Source: Sialis fuliginosa
Lineage: Eukaryota > Arthropoda > Insecta > Megaloptera > Sialidae
DNA length: 64,000 nucleotides
NCBI GenBank assembly: GCA_961205875.1
Contig: OY540813.1
Location: 15,719,001 to 15,783,000, forward strand
Direction: 5' to 3'
The translations under genes and the position numbers were made by a program. The notes under the pieces are model-generated. The model saw only the letters and a program-made list of their open reading frames with translations. It did not search any database and was not told the DNA's origin. Shown one piece after another: positions 43,124-54,881 of this stretch (position 1 is its first letter; each line of letters starts with the position of its first letter).

Positions 43124-43368
43124 CACACGGATAGAAAGGTTGATTTGGGCCAAGAAATCCTTGTTTTATGTATAAAGAAAACAATATTTTCTTAATATAA
43201 GAACTTTCTCTTAATCCAACTATATTATTGTTTTCGTCCGTCAATATTGCTTTAAAGAAAAACAATAATGTAGTCGGATTAAGAGTATATTCTTATATTA
43301 AGAGAATATTGTTTTCGTTTTATATAAAAGTAGGATTTCTTAGTCAACGTCAATTTTTTACCTGTGCA
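43124..43368. mobile_element. Foldback MITE, copy 2 of the GTCGGATTA family, ~245 bp
   Basis: The left arm (AGAAAGGTTGATTTGGGCC, AAGAAATCC, AAAACAATATT, TTAATATAAGAA, TTAATCCAACTATATTATTG) is mirrored by CAATAATGTAGTCGGATTAA, TTCTTATATTAAG, AATATTGTTTTC, GGATTTCTTAGTCAACGTCAA, TTTACCTGTG. The turn is at about 43245. It matches 14735-14898 across its right half. Confidence 0.7.
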
Positions 43369-44439
43369 TTCACGTTTTTTTACTAAATATTTTCCGTCAA
43401 AAAGACTACTTCTATATGAACGACCGTTTTTTTTTTTTTGATTTCTCTCACGGCCAAAAAAAACAGCACCGAATTTTAAAATGTCATAAAATCAAGAATT
43501 TTTAAGTCAAAAAAAGTTTATATGTGCTAAATTCTAAAAAATTTGAAAATATATTTTTTTACATTATCGAAAAATACGGACTTTCATAAACATGCTATTA
43601 AACATTTGAATTATTCCGGTCGCTACAGCCTTTCTTAGAAAAACAGATCAACCAGCTTCGTGCAAGATAACATAGCATGCCAACTTTAAACACGTTTTTC
43701 TTGAAATGTCGTTTTTCAAAACGGCGGAAGATTTTAAACGAAGAGTTTTCAAGCTATCCGTCTCAAATTGTGCCACATCATTATTCACATGTCTACGGAA
43801 GCTTTTTTTTATTTATTTGAAAATTTCACTTTTTTTAACGAAAAACCCAATTTGACACTTAATTTTGAAATGGCTACCATTTTGTTAATTTTCATCGGAC
43901 AAAAAATCCTTCGTAAGATGCTACTTTTTGTTTTTTTTTCTTTTTGGTAATTTTTGGAGGAGTAGGACTCTCCGCCGTCAGACATCATTTTGCAGTAACC
44001 AAAAAAATTAGATAAAAAATGAAAGCAAAACATTAAAAAATATTTTTGTGTACAACATGTCATGTGATAAACGAAAAAAACAATCAGGCTGATTTTTGAA
44101 TTTTATTCAATAAAAAAAAATAATTAAAATCAGTAATTTTCATGCCCATCACAATGGAATGGTCCCTTAATCTTTTATACCACCTACTATTTCACAACAT
44201 AATCAATTTAATCGAGCAATAAGCTAAACATTTTTCAGACCTGGGCTAACGGCTATAGTAACCTCAATTGGATCGAAGTTACCCTATCTTATGGTACGTA
44301 ACAACATTAAAAGTTTCCAATAAGACAAAAACTTGATATATTTTATTTAAACACAATTGAAAGTAAGTTCGTGTCGGTCTTTTAGTTGTAAGAAGGTGCG
44401 TAAGAAATTTAAGTCGATGATGCATGGTTTCCTGGGGGA
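43369..44439. other. Non-coding stretch
   Basis: The overlapping opposite-strand frames at 43768-44063 are T/A-rich chance frames. TTTTTCAAAACGGCGG and GCTACCATTTTG-like phrases recall dispersed repeats, but no ends were found. Confidence 0.35.
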
Positions 44440-44720
44440 GCTGTCAGTGTTGTGACCGGTACATTATCTCGCTGATTCCAACCGCACTAAGCCTTTGCGA
44501 GACAGACATTTTGCAGAAACCTTCACGCATTTTCTCTCTTTCTCTCTCTCTCGCTCTCTCTCTATTGCACGTCTAGTAGCGTGTGTTTGTGCGTGCGTGC
44601 GTTCGTGCGTGCGCGCTTACATAAATCTTCTCACAGCCGCTCTGGATTAAGCACGCATCCTCGGGGGTGCACTCGCGAACGTTACCGTATCAATCATTCA
44701 CTTGGTTTTGCCATTTATCA
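44440..44720. promoter_or_regulatory. CT- and GTGC-repeat patch, possible promoter
   Basis: CTCTCTTTCTCTCTCTCTCG-type runs (44530-44563) are GAGA-like on the other strand. They are followed by GTGCGTGCGTGCGTTCGTGC (44591-44610) and CpG-rich DNA (TCGGGGGTGCACTCGCGAACG). Clusters of GAGA and CG words in AT-rich insect DNA often mark promoters. A promoter is inferred, not shown, and the direction is unknown. Confidence 0.35.
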
Positions 44721-44942
44721 TCCTCACGCATATATGTACATATATATTATATAATATGCTGATAGTCGAAATGTTCATCAACCACTTGTGAAAGGACCAA
44801 GACTGAGATTAAGGCAGACTAATTCAGTATAAAATAATAAATAAATGGTGAAATTTAATTTTATTTGAATTTATTCGATATTTATAGTAAATTAATATTT
44901 TCGATTCACTGTTGTCCAAGTATTTTGCTTTCTCAATATAAA

Positions 44943-45668
44943 GGTGGCTACAAACGTAACTGTAAGCTTGACAAGCACGCATAATCCATCTTTTTGTACA
45001 AGCAGTCTGTAGCGTCTGTAGAATAATTTTGCACAAGCATTTTAATTGTACAAGCCGCTTGAAAATTGATTGCATTTAAATCATGCAAGCTTGAACAAGC
45101 CACGCTTGCACAAGCAAAACTAAACGTGTGTACCAACGACGTGCAGGTTTGTACAAGCAAATGTCAGTCGTGAATGAGATTGTAGGGATAGTTGAATATT
45201 TCAGGTCTTCATAACTCCTTTCGGTTGCGAGAAATCGCAATGTTACTGTTAATCTTTCGTGGGGGTTATAGCTTCTCTCATGATCGTATCTTTTTTTAAA
45301 ATTAAAGATGTTACGAGTGACAAAAGTTTCAAATAAGTTTCTTTATTCATTCCTAGATAATTATGCCAATCACGCAAATATATCATCAATTCACTCAGTA
45401 AATTAATGTGGGAATAGGTGTTTTTTTTTTATTAACCACTCCTTACACCACCTACCACGTTTCTTATTTCGCGTTTTTCTCTTGTGGACAACGCAAATAG
45501 CAACCAAAACGAGCGCATCGTCGTCCGAGCTTAACATAGTCCAAGCGCAAACTGGCGCTTGTTTAAGCATACTTGTACCGTGTGGTGGTGTCAGGGAAAT
45601 TTTGCGTGTTTATACAAAAATATGGATCATGCATGCTTGTCAAGCTTGCAGTTACATGTGTAGCCACT
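44943..45668. mobile_element. Foldback element with ACAAGC repeats, ~726 bp
   Basis: GTGGCTACAAACGTAACTGT plus AAGCTTGACAAGCACGCAT at the left is matched inverted by ATGCATGCTTGTCAAGCTTG plus CAGTTACATGTGTAGCCAC at the right, with ATCCATxTTTTTGTA further in. The left 230 bp contains about ten ACAAGC/GCTTG words, and several occur on the right. It looks like a non-autonomous DNA transposon with many subterminal binding sites. The frames 44948-45160 and 45482-45700 are by-products of these repeats. Confidence 0.75.
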
Positions 45669-48600
45669 TAACAGTTTATATGCGAACCAAACCATTTTAA
45701 TCATATTGTCAGCATTCTGACAATACTTGCTAACTGACATTTTTTGGAAAATTAGTTGTTTTTTTTATTCATTTCACATCATAGAGCTGTCGGACTAGAA
45801 GAGATTCTGCCGACAAATAATTCGTCAAGAGAAAGAAAAAAAAACTAACTATAGCACTGCAGTAGTTATTGATACACTTGACTTAATTAATGATACCATG
45901 CTGAAAGTATCATTTTAAAATATTTCTTTATATTCTCATATGATAATATGAAAATAATTGATCAATAATACAAATTATAACAGTTAACAATATCGGCGCA
46001 AAAATAGAATTACTCTATTATATATTTTATGTTAAAATATCTCTTGAAGTATTATTTTTTATAAGATTTATTACTATAGTAAGATTGTTTAATTTGGACG
46101 AGTCTTCTCTCTAGTCAGAAGATAAAAACATAATTGAACGTTTATTCTGTATAAAAAATGAATTAATTTTTTTTATAATACCATAAGGAATTAACAATCG
46201 AAGAAAATAAAAGATGAAAAAGAAAGTTTCTTAACGTACATAAAGTTGAATTCGAACAATTGTGTGAGTGTGTCGGTGTGCACGCGTCCCGCATTATTAA
46301 CTCAGATTCCCGCGGGATCAATGCTTTCCCAGACTCGGGGCTCAGGTGTTACTCAACATGGGAAAGATTTCTACCCTGCATCGTTCTTACCTTGCGCCAG
46401 AGACGTCGTGATAAATACCTTTGTTTCCTGTTGTTGATTTTCTCTTCTTTCTTAATTAGTTGGGAAATTGTGCAGGTTCTTGTATACTTTGTTGAATAAT
46501 GCTCCGTGAATTGTTTCCATACTGAAAATATGGTGCACACGGATACAGTATAAGTTGTTGCCTTACAAACTTGAATATTGTGTTGGTAATAGGGGTACTA
46601 CCCTGTTTATCGGTTAATGAGTTTTTGTTTAAGTAATGTGGTAATAACTTGACGGACATAAAAAATATACATCGCGTCGTATGAAACTTTCAACTAACAA
46701 GATTTATAAAAACTAATATTAATCATTATGACATTATTTTGTGAAATATTAAAAATGAATTTTTGGTAATCATTGGACGAAAAAATGTTGAAACATTAAA
46801 CAAACAATCATTTTATAAAAATGCTATAATTTTTGCTATCAAACTTGAAATCTTGGCCGTTAATATTATTTTTATTTATATAAAACATTTTCGTTTATAA
46901 TTAAAAATTATACGAAATTTTACCAAGCACGTTTGAAAATTTTCCAATAACTCTTCACCGGTCTCGAGTTACTAACAACATAGTAATTTTTCCTCAACTT
47001 TTTGTTCTAAGAATTCATATAAAATTCATTGCTTTGATTTTTTTAGATGTGACGTCACGAAGCTTGTGATTCCCGCCTCCCTTGTCACACTTTGTAGACC
47101 CCCCTCTACCACAACGTGTGACCCCTATTACTTTCACATGCAGTTTAGAAAAAATTATACGAATATAAAATACACACTGTAAAAAAAAACAATATTTTCA
47201 TTATTTCAAAATTTGATTTGATTTTTTTTAAATAATTAAATCGTGTCACGAACGTAAATCCCTGTGCGTGATCTAGCGTGACTAAAAATACAATTCGTAT
47301 TTGTGATCGTGAACAAAAATTACTCACGCACCCAAGTGATTTCTCAGATTTTACACACTATACTTCAATTTCTATAGAAGCTTTTTGTTCTTAATTTGAG
47401 TTTTAGTAAATTTAAACGGTATTAACAAAGTACTTGTATTACAGAGATAATTGCAATTGTAATTGTTTATTGCATTCACAACTTCGTTAAATATTTAATT
47501 AGTCTTTTTCTTCCCTTTTATTGGTAGTATCTAGCACAAATATATTACTTTAGGTATTTATAGTAGAAGTAATGCGTTACTAAAAATATATCTAAAATGT
47601 GTTTTACTTACATTAATGAAATGCAAAGTATAAGAATACAGTTATAATAAACTAATGATCTTGAATTTGTTATTGATTTTTATATTCTCATAGGATTTAT
47701 TATACTATACAAAACTATGGGGGATTGAAACTTTTATATAAGATTATCTCTATCGTTCATACAATTTTTATTATATCAATCGTGCTGTTTTCGTTTTTCT
47801 TTTTCATTTATCTTTAATATAAAATCAATTTGTATAGAGTACCTAATCAATTTTCTATGAATTGATGCTATGTTTTATACCAACGTACTGAATAAGAGTT
47901 ACTAATATATTAAATTATATATTCCCAAATACGAAGAAGTTGTCCGAAAAAGACAACATTCAGCTGACATCAACAACGTTATATCATCATTATTAAATTA
48001 TTTTATCTAATCCTTAAGGGAAAAAGTCTCTGCGATGGAAAAAAAAATCGTATGCATTTTTTTTTAAATATGTCAAACAAAATTTTAGTTAAAATTCCGA
48101 AAATTGCCTTAGTTACAGTCAATTTAGTGAGACCAGATAACGATTATGACCCTCAGAAAATAAACGCGTTTTCTTGAAACGTAATAAATTTTCATAATTG
48201 CAGTGGCTAAGTCTGTGCGTAGCCGATTTTTGAAATTTTGATAATTACAATTCTTTAAGATCGCTAGAATTAAAAAATGGGGTTAAAAATGAAAAAAAAT
48301 TTCAAACCGTCGCCATTTTGTGAAAAAATTAAATTAAATTAAACGGGTACGCACAACCATAGCTACATTCATATAGAGTACGTTTACACAGTGCTGATAT
48401 TCCGGTTTTACTATAACCGTTGTAGTCAAATCGGGTTTAAAAATGCGTGTAGATGGCACATTACACCCGACATAACTAATCAGGTTTAGTTATTCTATTC
48501 CTTTTGACCTACAGGCATAGCATGGTTACGTCATTTTAAGTGAAAATTATTAATATAACGAAAAATGATATTCGTCTATAAAAAAAAACCAGTTGATAAA

Positions 48601-49564
48601 ATTGAACCAATTCCTAAGTAATACATAAGTACAAGCTGAAAATGAAAATATCAAATAAAGTAAGCTATTTAAAAATTATGTTTAGTAATTGTAGAGATTT
48701 ACGCCCCGACATCAAAAAATTGATCGTCATTTTGATAAGGTAGTTAACTATTAATATTTTATAGATGAATCCTTACATTCCTTACATGTTAAGTACTTAT
48801 TTTCATTAAATCAAAAAGTTAAATTAAAAAAATATATTTCATACTTTTTTGTGCTTTTATTTTTGAGTTGATTCAACTTTTTTTAAGTTTATTTTATATA
48901 TTCTAATATCAGTAACCAGTTTATTAAATTCAAAAGAATCTTGCTGTTTAACTATTTTGATATAGGCAGATACCGTTCATTTTTAAGTGTATACCTCAAA
49001 TATTTTAATAAATATGCATGATTACCAAATTAAATTACCTATAATTTTAATGGAACAGATTATATGCACTGGAAATATGTAATTCATAAATTATATAAGA
49101 TCGGCCCTGTGTACGAAAATATATAGAAACATAAAACCCACATTTAGTTACAACACCTATGGTATGTGTCGAGCAGAAACAAAATTTAAATTTTTCTCTC
49201 GCGTAAATGTGATTTTGTCCCCCTATTTGAGATAAATGTAATTGAATCAGAACTTTTTCCGGTCAGATAATTTTTGCTCAGGCAATCATTGTACCGTACA
49301 GTTTATAATGCAGTATTCATTAGAGCGTATAGAGTAATGTATGTGTATATTCTACTTTACATGACATATTATAGATATTATGTTGACTTGCACAAGGTTG
49401 GATCTTGCTACTTATTATTACTGACATTGTTTTATTTTTTCTTAAAATTTTATGCAGTTATACAATTTCTAATAAATAATTTAATGTGACTTTTCACGCT
49501 TTATTGGTGTTGTATTTATAATTATATAATAATATTCATCTTTGCAAACACTAATACACTTTTT
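45669..49564. other. Long AT-rich non-coding stretch
   Basis: No gene could be supported over 3.9 kb. A GC-richer patch at 46268-46430 (CCCGCGGGATCAATGC) gives overlapping short frames on both strands but no splice-bounded exon. A TTTACACAGTGCTGATATTC phrase at 48383 may be a lone MITE end. Confidence 0.35.
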
Positions 49565-50203
49565 AGGGTTCCGAAGAAACCCTATTAATCTCACTTTGTC
49601 GTCCGTCCGTCCTTATCACTCAAAGCTAAACAGCTCGTAAACTATATAAGCTAGAAACTTGAAATTTTTACTGAACATGTAAAATGACACCCTCTAGTAA
49701 AATATGTACAAATTTATTGAATAAATAATTTTTAAGTGGGGGGCAATAAGGAGCTAAAGCTAGGTAAAAAAAATATTTTTTTTATATCAAGGCATGTGGC
49801 ACGTTAAAATGTATAACCAAACAAGCGAAATTTGACCCATTTTCTATTTTTTTTTCTAACTCAAAAATGGCGCCTGTAGGGGGCTAAAAGCAGTGTTTTA
49901 TTTTGCCCCCCCCCCTCTATCTCTGTAACTACTGGCTCAAAAAATCTGAAAAAAATTTGGTAACGAAGCTTTGGTGGGACTACCAACGACAAATAATAAA
50001 GTCAACAATATAATTTTAAATTTTGGAATTATAGGGAGGGGTGTCATAGAATTTTTTATTTTGATATCTAAGCATGTGGTATGTCAAAATATACATAGAT
50101 ATCAATTAGTAGAACTTGACACTTTTTTATATTTTAACTTTAACTTAAAAATGCACCTGTAAGTGGTTCCAAACATTTCACGTAGTACGTACTTCGGAAC
50201 CCT
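49565..50203. mobile_element. AGGGTTCCG-type dispersed element, ~639 bp
   Basis: AGGGTTCCGAAG at 49565 is mirrored by CTTCGGAACCCT ending at 50203. Just inside the left end come CTCACTTTGTCGTCCGTCCG and a phrase like AACTTGAAATTTTTACTGAA. This order (GGGTTCCG, GTCCGTCCG, then GAAATTTT) is widespread in insect genomes as a short interspersed element. Two related TTTTGATATCTAAGCATGTG/CATGTGGC segments repeat inside (about 49790 and 50060). The frame 49971-50162 is incidental. Confidence 0.6.
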
Positions 50204-50543
50204 TATGGCATACACTCGTGTATGTCTTGCCCGAATTATTTTACTCTTGTACTTAAAAAAAATCGCGTACACGCTCTACTCGCACAGACTGTATGTAGTC
50301 TGCGAGACTAATATTTAGGGTTAATACCTACTGTACAATAATTTAATTTAAAAACAGTTTCCAGACGTGCATACATAAGATAATTGAATGGTAATTACAA
50401 GGAGAATAATAAGAAATTCCCTTGACAAAATTACATAGGTAGATTAGTTTGTATGTCACTAGCTCTAGGTCTATAAATTTATATTAAATACTTTTATTTT
50501 ATAAGTTACATAATCAATACTACAATCGTTCATTTTACAGAGC
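50204..50543. other. AT-rich spacer
   Basis: No feature supported. Confidence 0.4.
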
Positions 50544-50907
50544 CAGTAGCGTAGATAGGGGGGGGAGGATTAAGATGATCAATCACCCCCCATGAGTTTA
50601 ATTCATGAGAAAATTTAAAGACATTTTTTTTAAATTCCTCTAGCATGAACAAAATAAAATAGTACAAGAAATAGGGAAAATTTGGTAAATTAAGAGTAAA
50701 AAAAAGGTCTTCAGTTATTTTTCAATTTTGTTAAATAAATAAGAAGTAGACTAAATACAGTTTATATGATCAAAAAAAAAAAGGTCATTCAATTCAAAAT
50801 TACAATAATAATTTTTTTAATTTCGCATATTTTAGAGGCCCCTCAGCCACCACTCATACCCCCCCCCCCCCCCCCCCCTCCATCGCAAAAAGCTATCTAC
50901 GCCACTG
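50544..50907. mobile_element. hAT-like MITE, 364 bp
   Basis: Left end CAGTAGCGTAGATAGG and right end CTATCTACGCCACTG are inverted copies of a CAGTGGCGTAGATAGC terminus. The left is followed by a G run and the right preceded by a 20-C run (50859-50878). I found no matching 8-bp target duplication, so one side may be rearranged. Non-coding. Confidence 0.6.
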
Positions 50908-52653
50908 TAAATTAAAAAAGGTGGAATGTGAATATAGTCCCTTGAATACTATCTTATATCAATACATTTCTTTTTGTTAACAATATTTGCGTATAAATCT
51001 TATGTTAGACTGGAAAACACTTGAAACTGAATTGCATCCGACTAAATATAGGGCAAGAAGAGCGAGGTAGGAGGTACTCATATTTACTTGCTTGTATTCT
51101 ACAATCGTGTATATGAAGAAAAGCTCGATGTAAATATAAAGGGCACTGGCTTAAGATCACTTTAAATGTAAAGTGGTCCGGCTTTCGAAATACGTATACA
51201 AAAGAGAAGCAGAGAAAGGAGAAAACAATTGTGTATAAAATCTTGAAATTTTTTTTGTCTTTGTTTATTTTTAGTTTATACTATCGCAATTTCATTAAAA
51301 TGAATGTTTTAAAAAACGTAAAGTAATGTAACATTTTTAAAAATTAACCGAAATTTTTATTTATTTGTGTGTTTGATAATTATTATGCGGGTATATATAA
51401 TTAATATTTTAATGCTTACGCTAATTTTTGTACTCGAAAGATTTTGGATTTGTCATCACTGGTTCATATTCTACCATATAAATTGGTAGTTTCTGAACCG
51501 GAAGAGGGGGTCGTAGAATTCCCAAAAGATACAACTTCAAGCTAAGACCTTTCGAATGATACCTATGGAGCACGTGGCCAGCACAATTTATAGCTGTCTC
51601 AAAATTGCCCTTATTCTCTTAAATACCAATTCCTACTTTACATAATACCTACCTATATATAGATAATAAAACATCTAATGAAATTATTTTTTATATCATC
51701 ATTATTACAGTTTTATTTTTACTTCTTTATAAAATTTTATGATTAGCAATTTACTACTTATACATACAATTACATTTTCTAATAATACTTATTGTTAAAG
51801 ATTCGTATCTACTTATAAAGAATACATATTAAAAAAATAATAAGTAATGATGATATCAGATGGAATTGCAGTTTAATTGGAATGATTGTGGTAATTGGAT
51901 AATAAATTTATTTATAAAATAATATTCAAATAATGTAAAATACACACGTGAAAATATTTAAGTATGTATGCCGTGCCTTGTTGAAAGTAAAACTGAAATA
52001 CATACTAGTTAATACAAATTATGAGGGACGTTCCTCTTTCTACATGTGACTACTGCATCTGGTTAACATTTTTTGAACATCTACATACGTGACCTTTCAA
52101 ATCTTACAATTAATTAAATGTATTTATAGTTTATTACATAATATTATATATGTGCAGAGAACATTTTTTAAAGATTTCACACATTTCTCTTTAACCTCAT
52201 TTTAAAGTTTTATTTTATAACAATTGGCTAATTCTAAACGGTCATAATTTTTATTGAGAAAATTTTACAGGAACCGATAAAATCCGATACAGTATTGTAA
52301 AATCTTTTTTTTTTTATACCTATCTATGAAATATTGTTTTACCGATTTCATTTAAAATGGTTGCTATGTATTACCCAACTTATTTAACAGTGATTTGATG
52401 AGAATTCAACTTCGTCAATAAAAACATCAAAGAAAATTTAAACTTCATTAGACATTCATAATGAATTTACTGTAAAAATAAACAAAACAAGTTAATTAAT
52501 AGATTATATTAAATTCCGAAAGTTATTGAAATAAATACTAATTATCTCTAAGCAAGGCATATTTATTTTAATCATATTATATTTGTACAATATACAATAT
52601 TGTACATCTCGTACATTTATATTTTGATTGAAAAACAGTATTTAAAGTATTAT
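50908..52653. other. AT-rich non-coding stretch
   Basis: Nothing supported except a fragment at 51480-51600 (GAACCGGAAGAGGGGGTCG, GACCTTTCGAATGATACCTA) that reads like dispersed-repeat DNA without visible ends. Confidence 0.35.
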
Positions 52654-53665
52654 ACAGAATGTCCCAAGTTCGAAAGACCAAGTACTTTTTTTACAGAAAT
52701 CGCTTAACTTATTGTTAGAGAGCTGAAACATGCCATTTTTCATGGTTATTGTTTGCACTGCTTTTGATGAAAAAATATTAATATTTTTGTGACGTTTAAC
52801 AGGGTCAGCTGTAGGATCAAATATACTTTGTGGTACCCTTTATAACTTTTATATGAAGTAAAATATCGAGTCTATTTTTTTTTAAATCCCAAAACTTTGA
52901 ACTTAAAAACATGACATTATGAACGACCAGAAATCGTTTATCAATTGGGAACTGCCAGTGTATCCATAATATATATTTTTAAAATATCATGTAATTTTTA
53001 ATGAATTTTCTATTAAATTATTAATGCAAAATAATATGTAAAAATTCCGAAATTTCTGTGTCGTTTTTCCTGGGATTTCGAGATCCAATTATTGATCGGA
53101 ATTTCGAACTCTATATATAAAAATACCTACCTCGCACACATTTTAGCTATAGTATGTGTACGAGTTTCTTATCAAGTAGTTTATCTGAAAACTTGCTTAA
53201 AATATTGAAGGCCGTGCAACTTTAACAAGCTGAAGTACGAATTTGACAAAAATATTGATGAAACCTTTTTTGTTGAAAATTTAACTAGCTTCAATTTTTC
53301 TCGTAATGTCGAAATAAATCCGATACATTGGAAAAATCTGTTTTTTTAACCTTTCCCCATTTCGGTGGAGACACGTCGATTTCGTTGGAGGAGGGAAACT
53401 TCAGGATTTTTTGGTGACTCGAAAAAATCATTATCTAAAAAAAAAATCTAGTCTGATTTTTTTTCTAAATTACGTAAATATTATCGACTTGACACTTTCC
53501 TGGCCTATGAGTAGAATTCGAAAAAACATATCCTGCAGCCGACCCAGTTAAACGCTGCAAAAAAATATTCATATCTGTGATTACACAAAATCATGAAAAA
53601 TGGCTTTTGTTTCAGTTCTCTTGGTTGAGCTGGTTTAAAAAAAATAACTGGTCACTCGACATGTA
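52654..53665. mobile_element. Large foldback element, ~1.0 kb
   Basis: The left arm contains GAAAGACCAAGTACTTTTTT, AGAGCTGAAACATGCC, ATTTTTCATGGTTATTG, AATATTTTTGTGACGTTTAA, CAGGGTCAGCTGTAGGAT. The right arm carries the complements in reverse order: ATCCTGCAGCCGACCCAG, TTAAACGCTGCAAAAAAATA, CATGAAAAATGGCTTTTGTT, AACTGGTCACTCGACAT. The arms are at least 160 bp and diverged, so it is older than the 9494-10468 element. No transposase frame. Confidence 0.65.
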
Positions 53666-54221
53666 TTGTTTCACAAAAAGACAATTACAGCAGTTCCTGA
53701 ATGTTTGTTACTACGAGATTTGACTGTGTATTATTTATATACGAGTAATATTTATTTTAATACCTAACTACCATTTTACTTGCAGTAGTATACATCATGT
53801 TTCTAAAAATATATCCTGATCTAAACTGATAACATTTGTGAGTGTTATTCGTAAATAATTCCAATTCGTATTAAATTACAGCATACATTCGGTACTAATT
53901 TTTCTCCGAACGATTCCCCCTAGGTAGGGTTATTCAGCTGATGTTTACAGCTAAACAAAAGTAATGGCAACCAATAAAATCTCCTGTTTATGCTAATGTG
54001 TTTCTATTTCCAGCAGAGAATATGTTATACGTTTGGTGGAGGCTGTATTTTTTGTTTGATGTTTTTTTCTAAACATAACTTTGTATATGTGTACGGTCTA
54101 ATTAAAATATCATGTTTGTTATTTTCAAAAAAAATCATTTTAAATATTCTTATTTTATTATTAGTATTGACTTACATGTTATTTATTGCTGAAAATGAGT
54201 AAATACAGTTTACATAATTAA
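53666..54221. other. AT-rich non-coding stretch
   Basis: The open frame 53990-54202 is a hydrophobic T-rich translation without a domain. Confidence 0.35.
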
Positions 54222-54881
54222 TAAAAAACATCTACCAAGTAAATTCACAGTACTTCTTCGTGTTAAATTCACCAAAGATAGTTAATTATTGAACAATTTA
54301 AATAAAAACCGATAGTGTTTAGATAAATTGCCTGGAATTGGTTAACCATTCAATTTTTATACTGATTATTTTTTCATATATTTTTGACAGTTTAAATCTA
54401 AATCTAACGTTATGCAAACGTCAAAATGACATTTAAATATGTCCAAGCAAATAACAAATAAAACACGATTTTTTTAAATAAATTGAGATAAATCTTTGTA
54501 AAGGAATATTTTACAAAAAACGTAACATGTGTCGTTATTGAGATATCTTGAAAAAATAAATATTTTGGAGTGTCACCCCTCCCCCTTACACACGATTTTG
54601 ATGATTTTGAAATGGGACCGTCTTCAAGCCAGACCCAACCATCCGACCAAGTTTCAACAATATCGGTTCAGTGGTTCATGAGTTATGCGTGTGACAAGGA
54701 TTCAGGGGACAGACGGACACACGGACGGACGGATGGACGGACAGACAGACACGGAACGAAATGTTTGTCTTGACGTGAAACGGAAAGATCAATTTAAAAT
54801 TTTGAAATCGGAGAACATTTTTTTTGTCTCAATCTAAAACGATCACAGAGCTTCTCGTATCTTCGATATTGCGAGGAAGCA
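54222..54881 (+). repeat. Longest copy of the three-member interspersed repeat, ~660 bp
   Basis: Its 5' third matches the inverted copy at 4598-4792 and its 3' two thirds match 35750-36142, so neither partial copy would reveal the family alone. Internally it has CAAGTTTCAACAATATCGGT, TTCATGAGTTATGCGTG and a GGAC-type tetranucleotide array at 54708-54752. It ends TTGCGAGGAAGCAA. No open frame fits a transposase or reverse transcriptase; the frame 54570-54773 runs across the tetranucleotide array. Its class is unknown. Confidence 0.75.

Noticed and set aside
44515..44615. CT/GTGC runs as a satellite array
   Set aside because: Runs are short and mixed and lie in broader CpG-rich DNA, so a regulatory patch fits better than a satellite.
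46246..46499. GC-richer patch with overlapping frames, possibly an exon
   Set aside because: Frames disagree, no matching acceptor and donor pair keeps one open, and no family was recognised.
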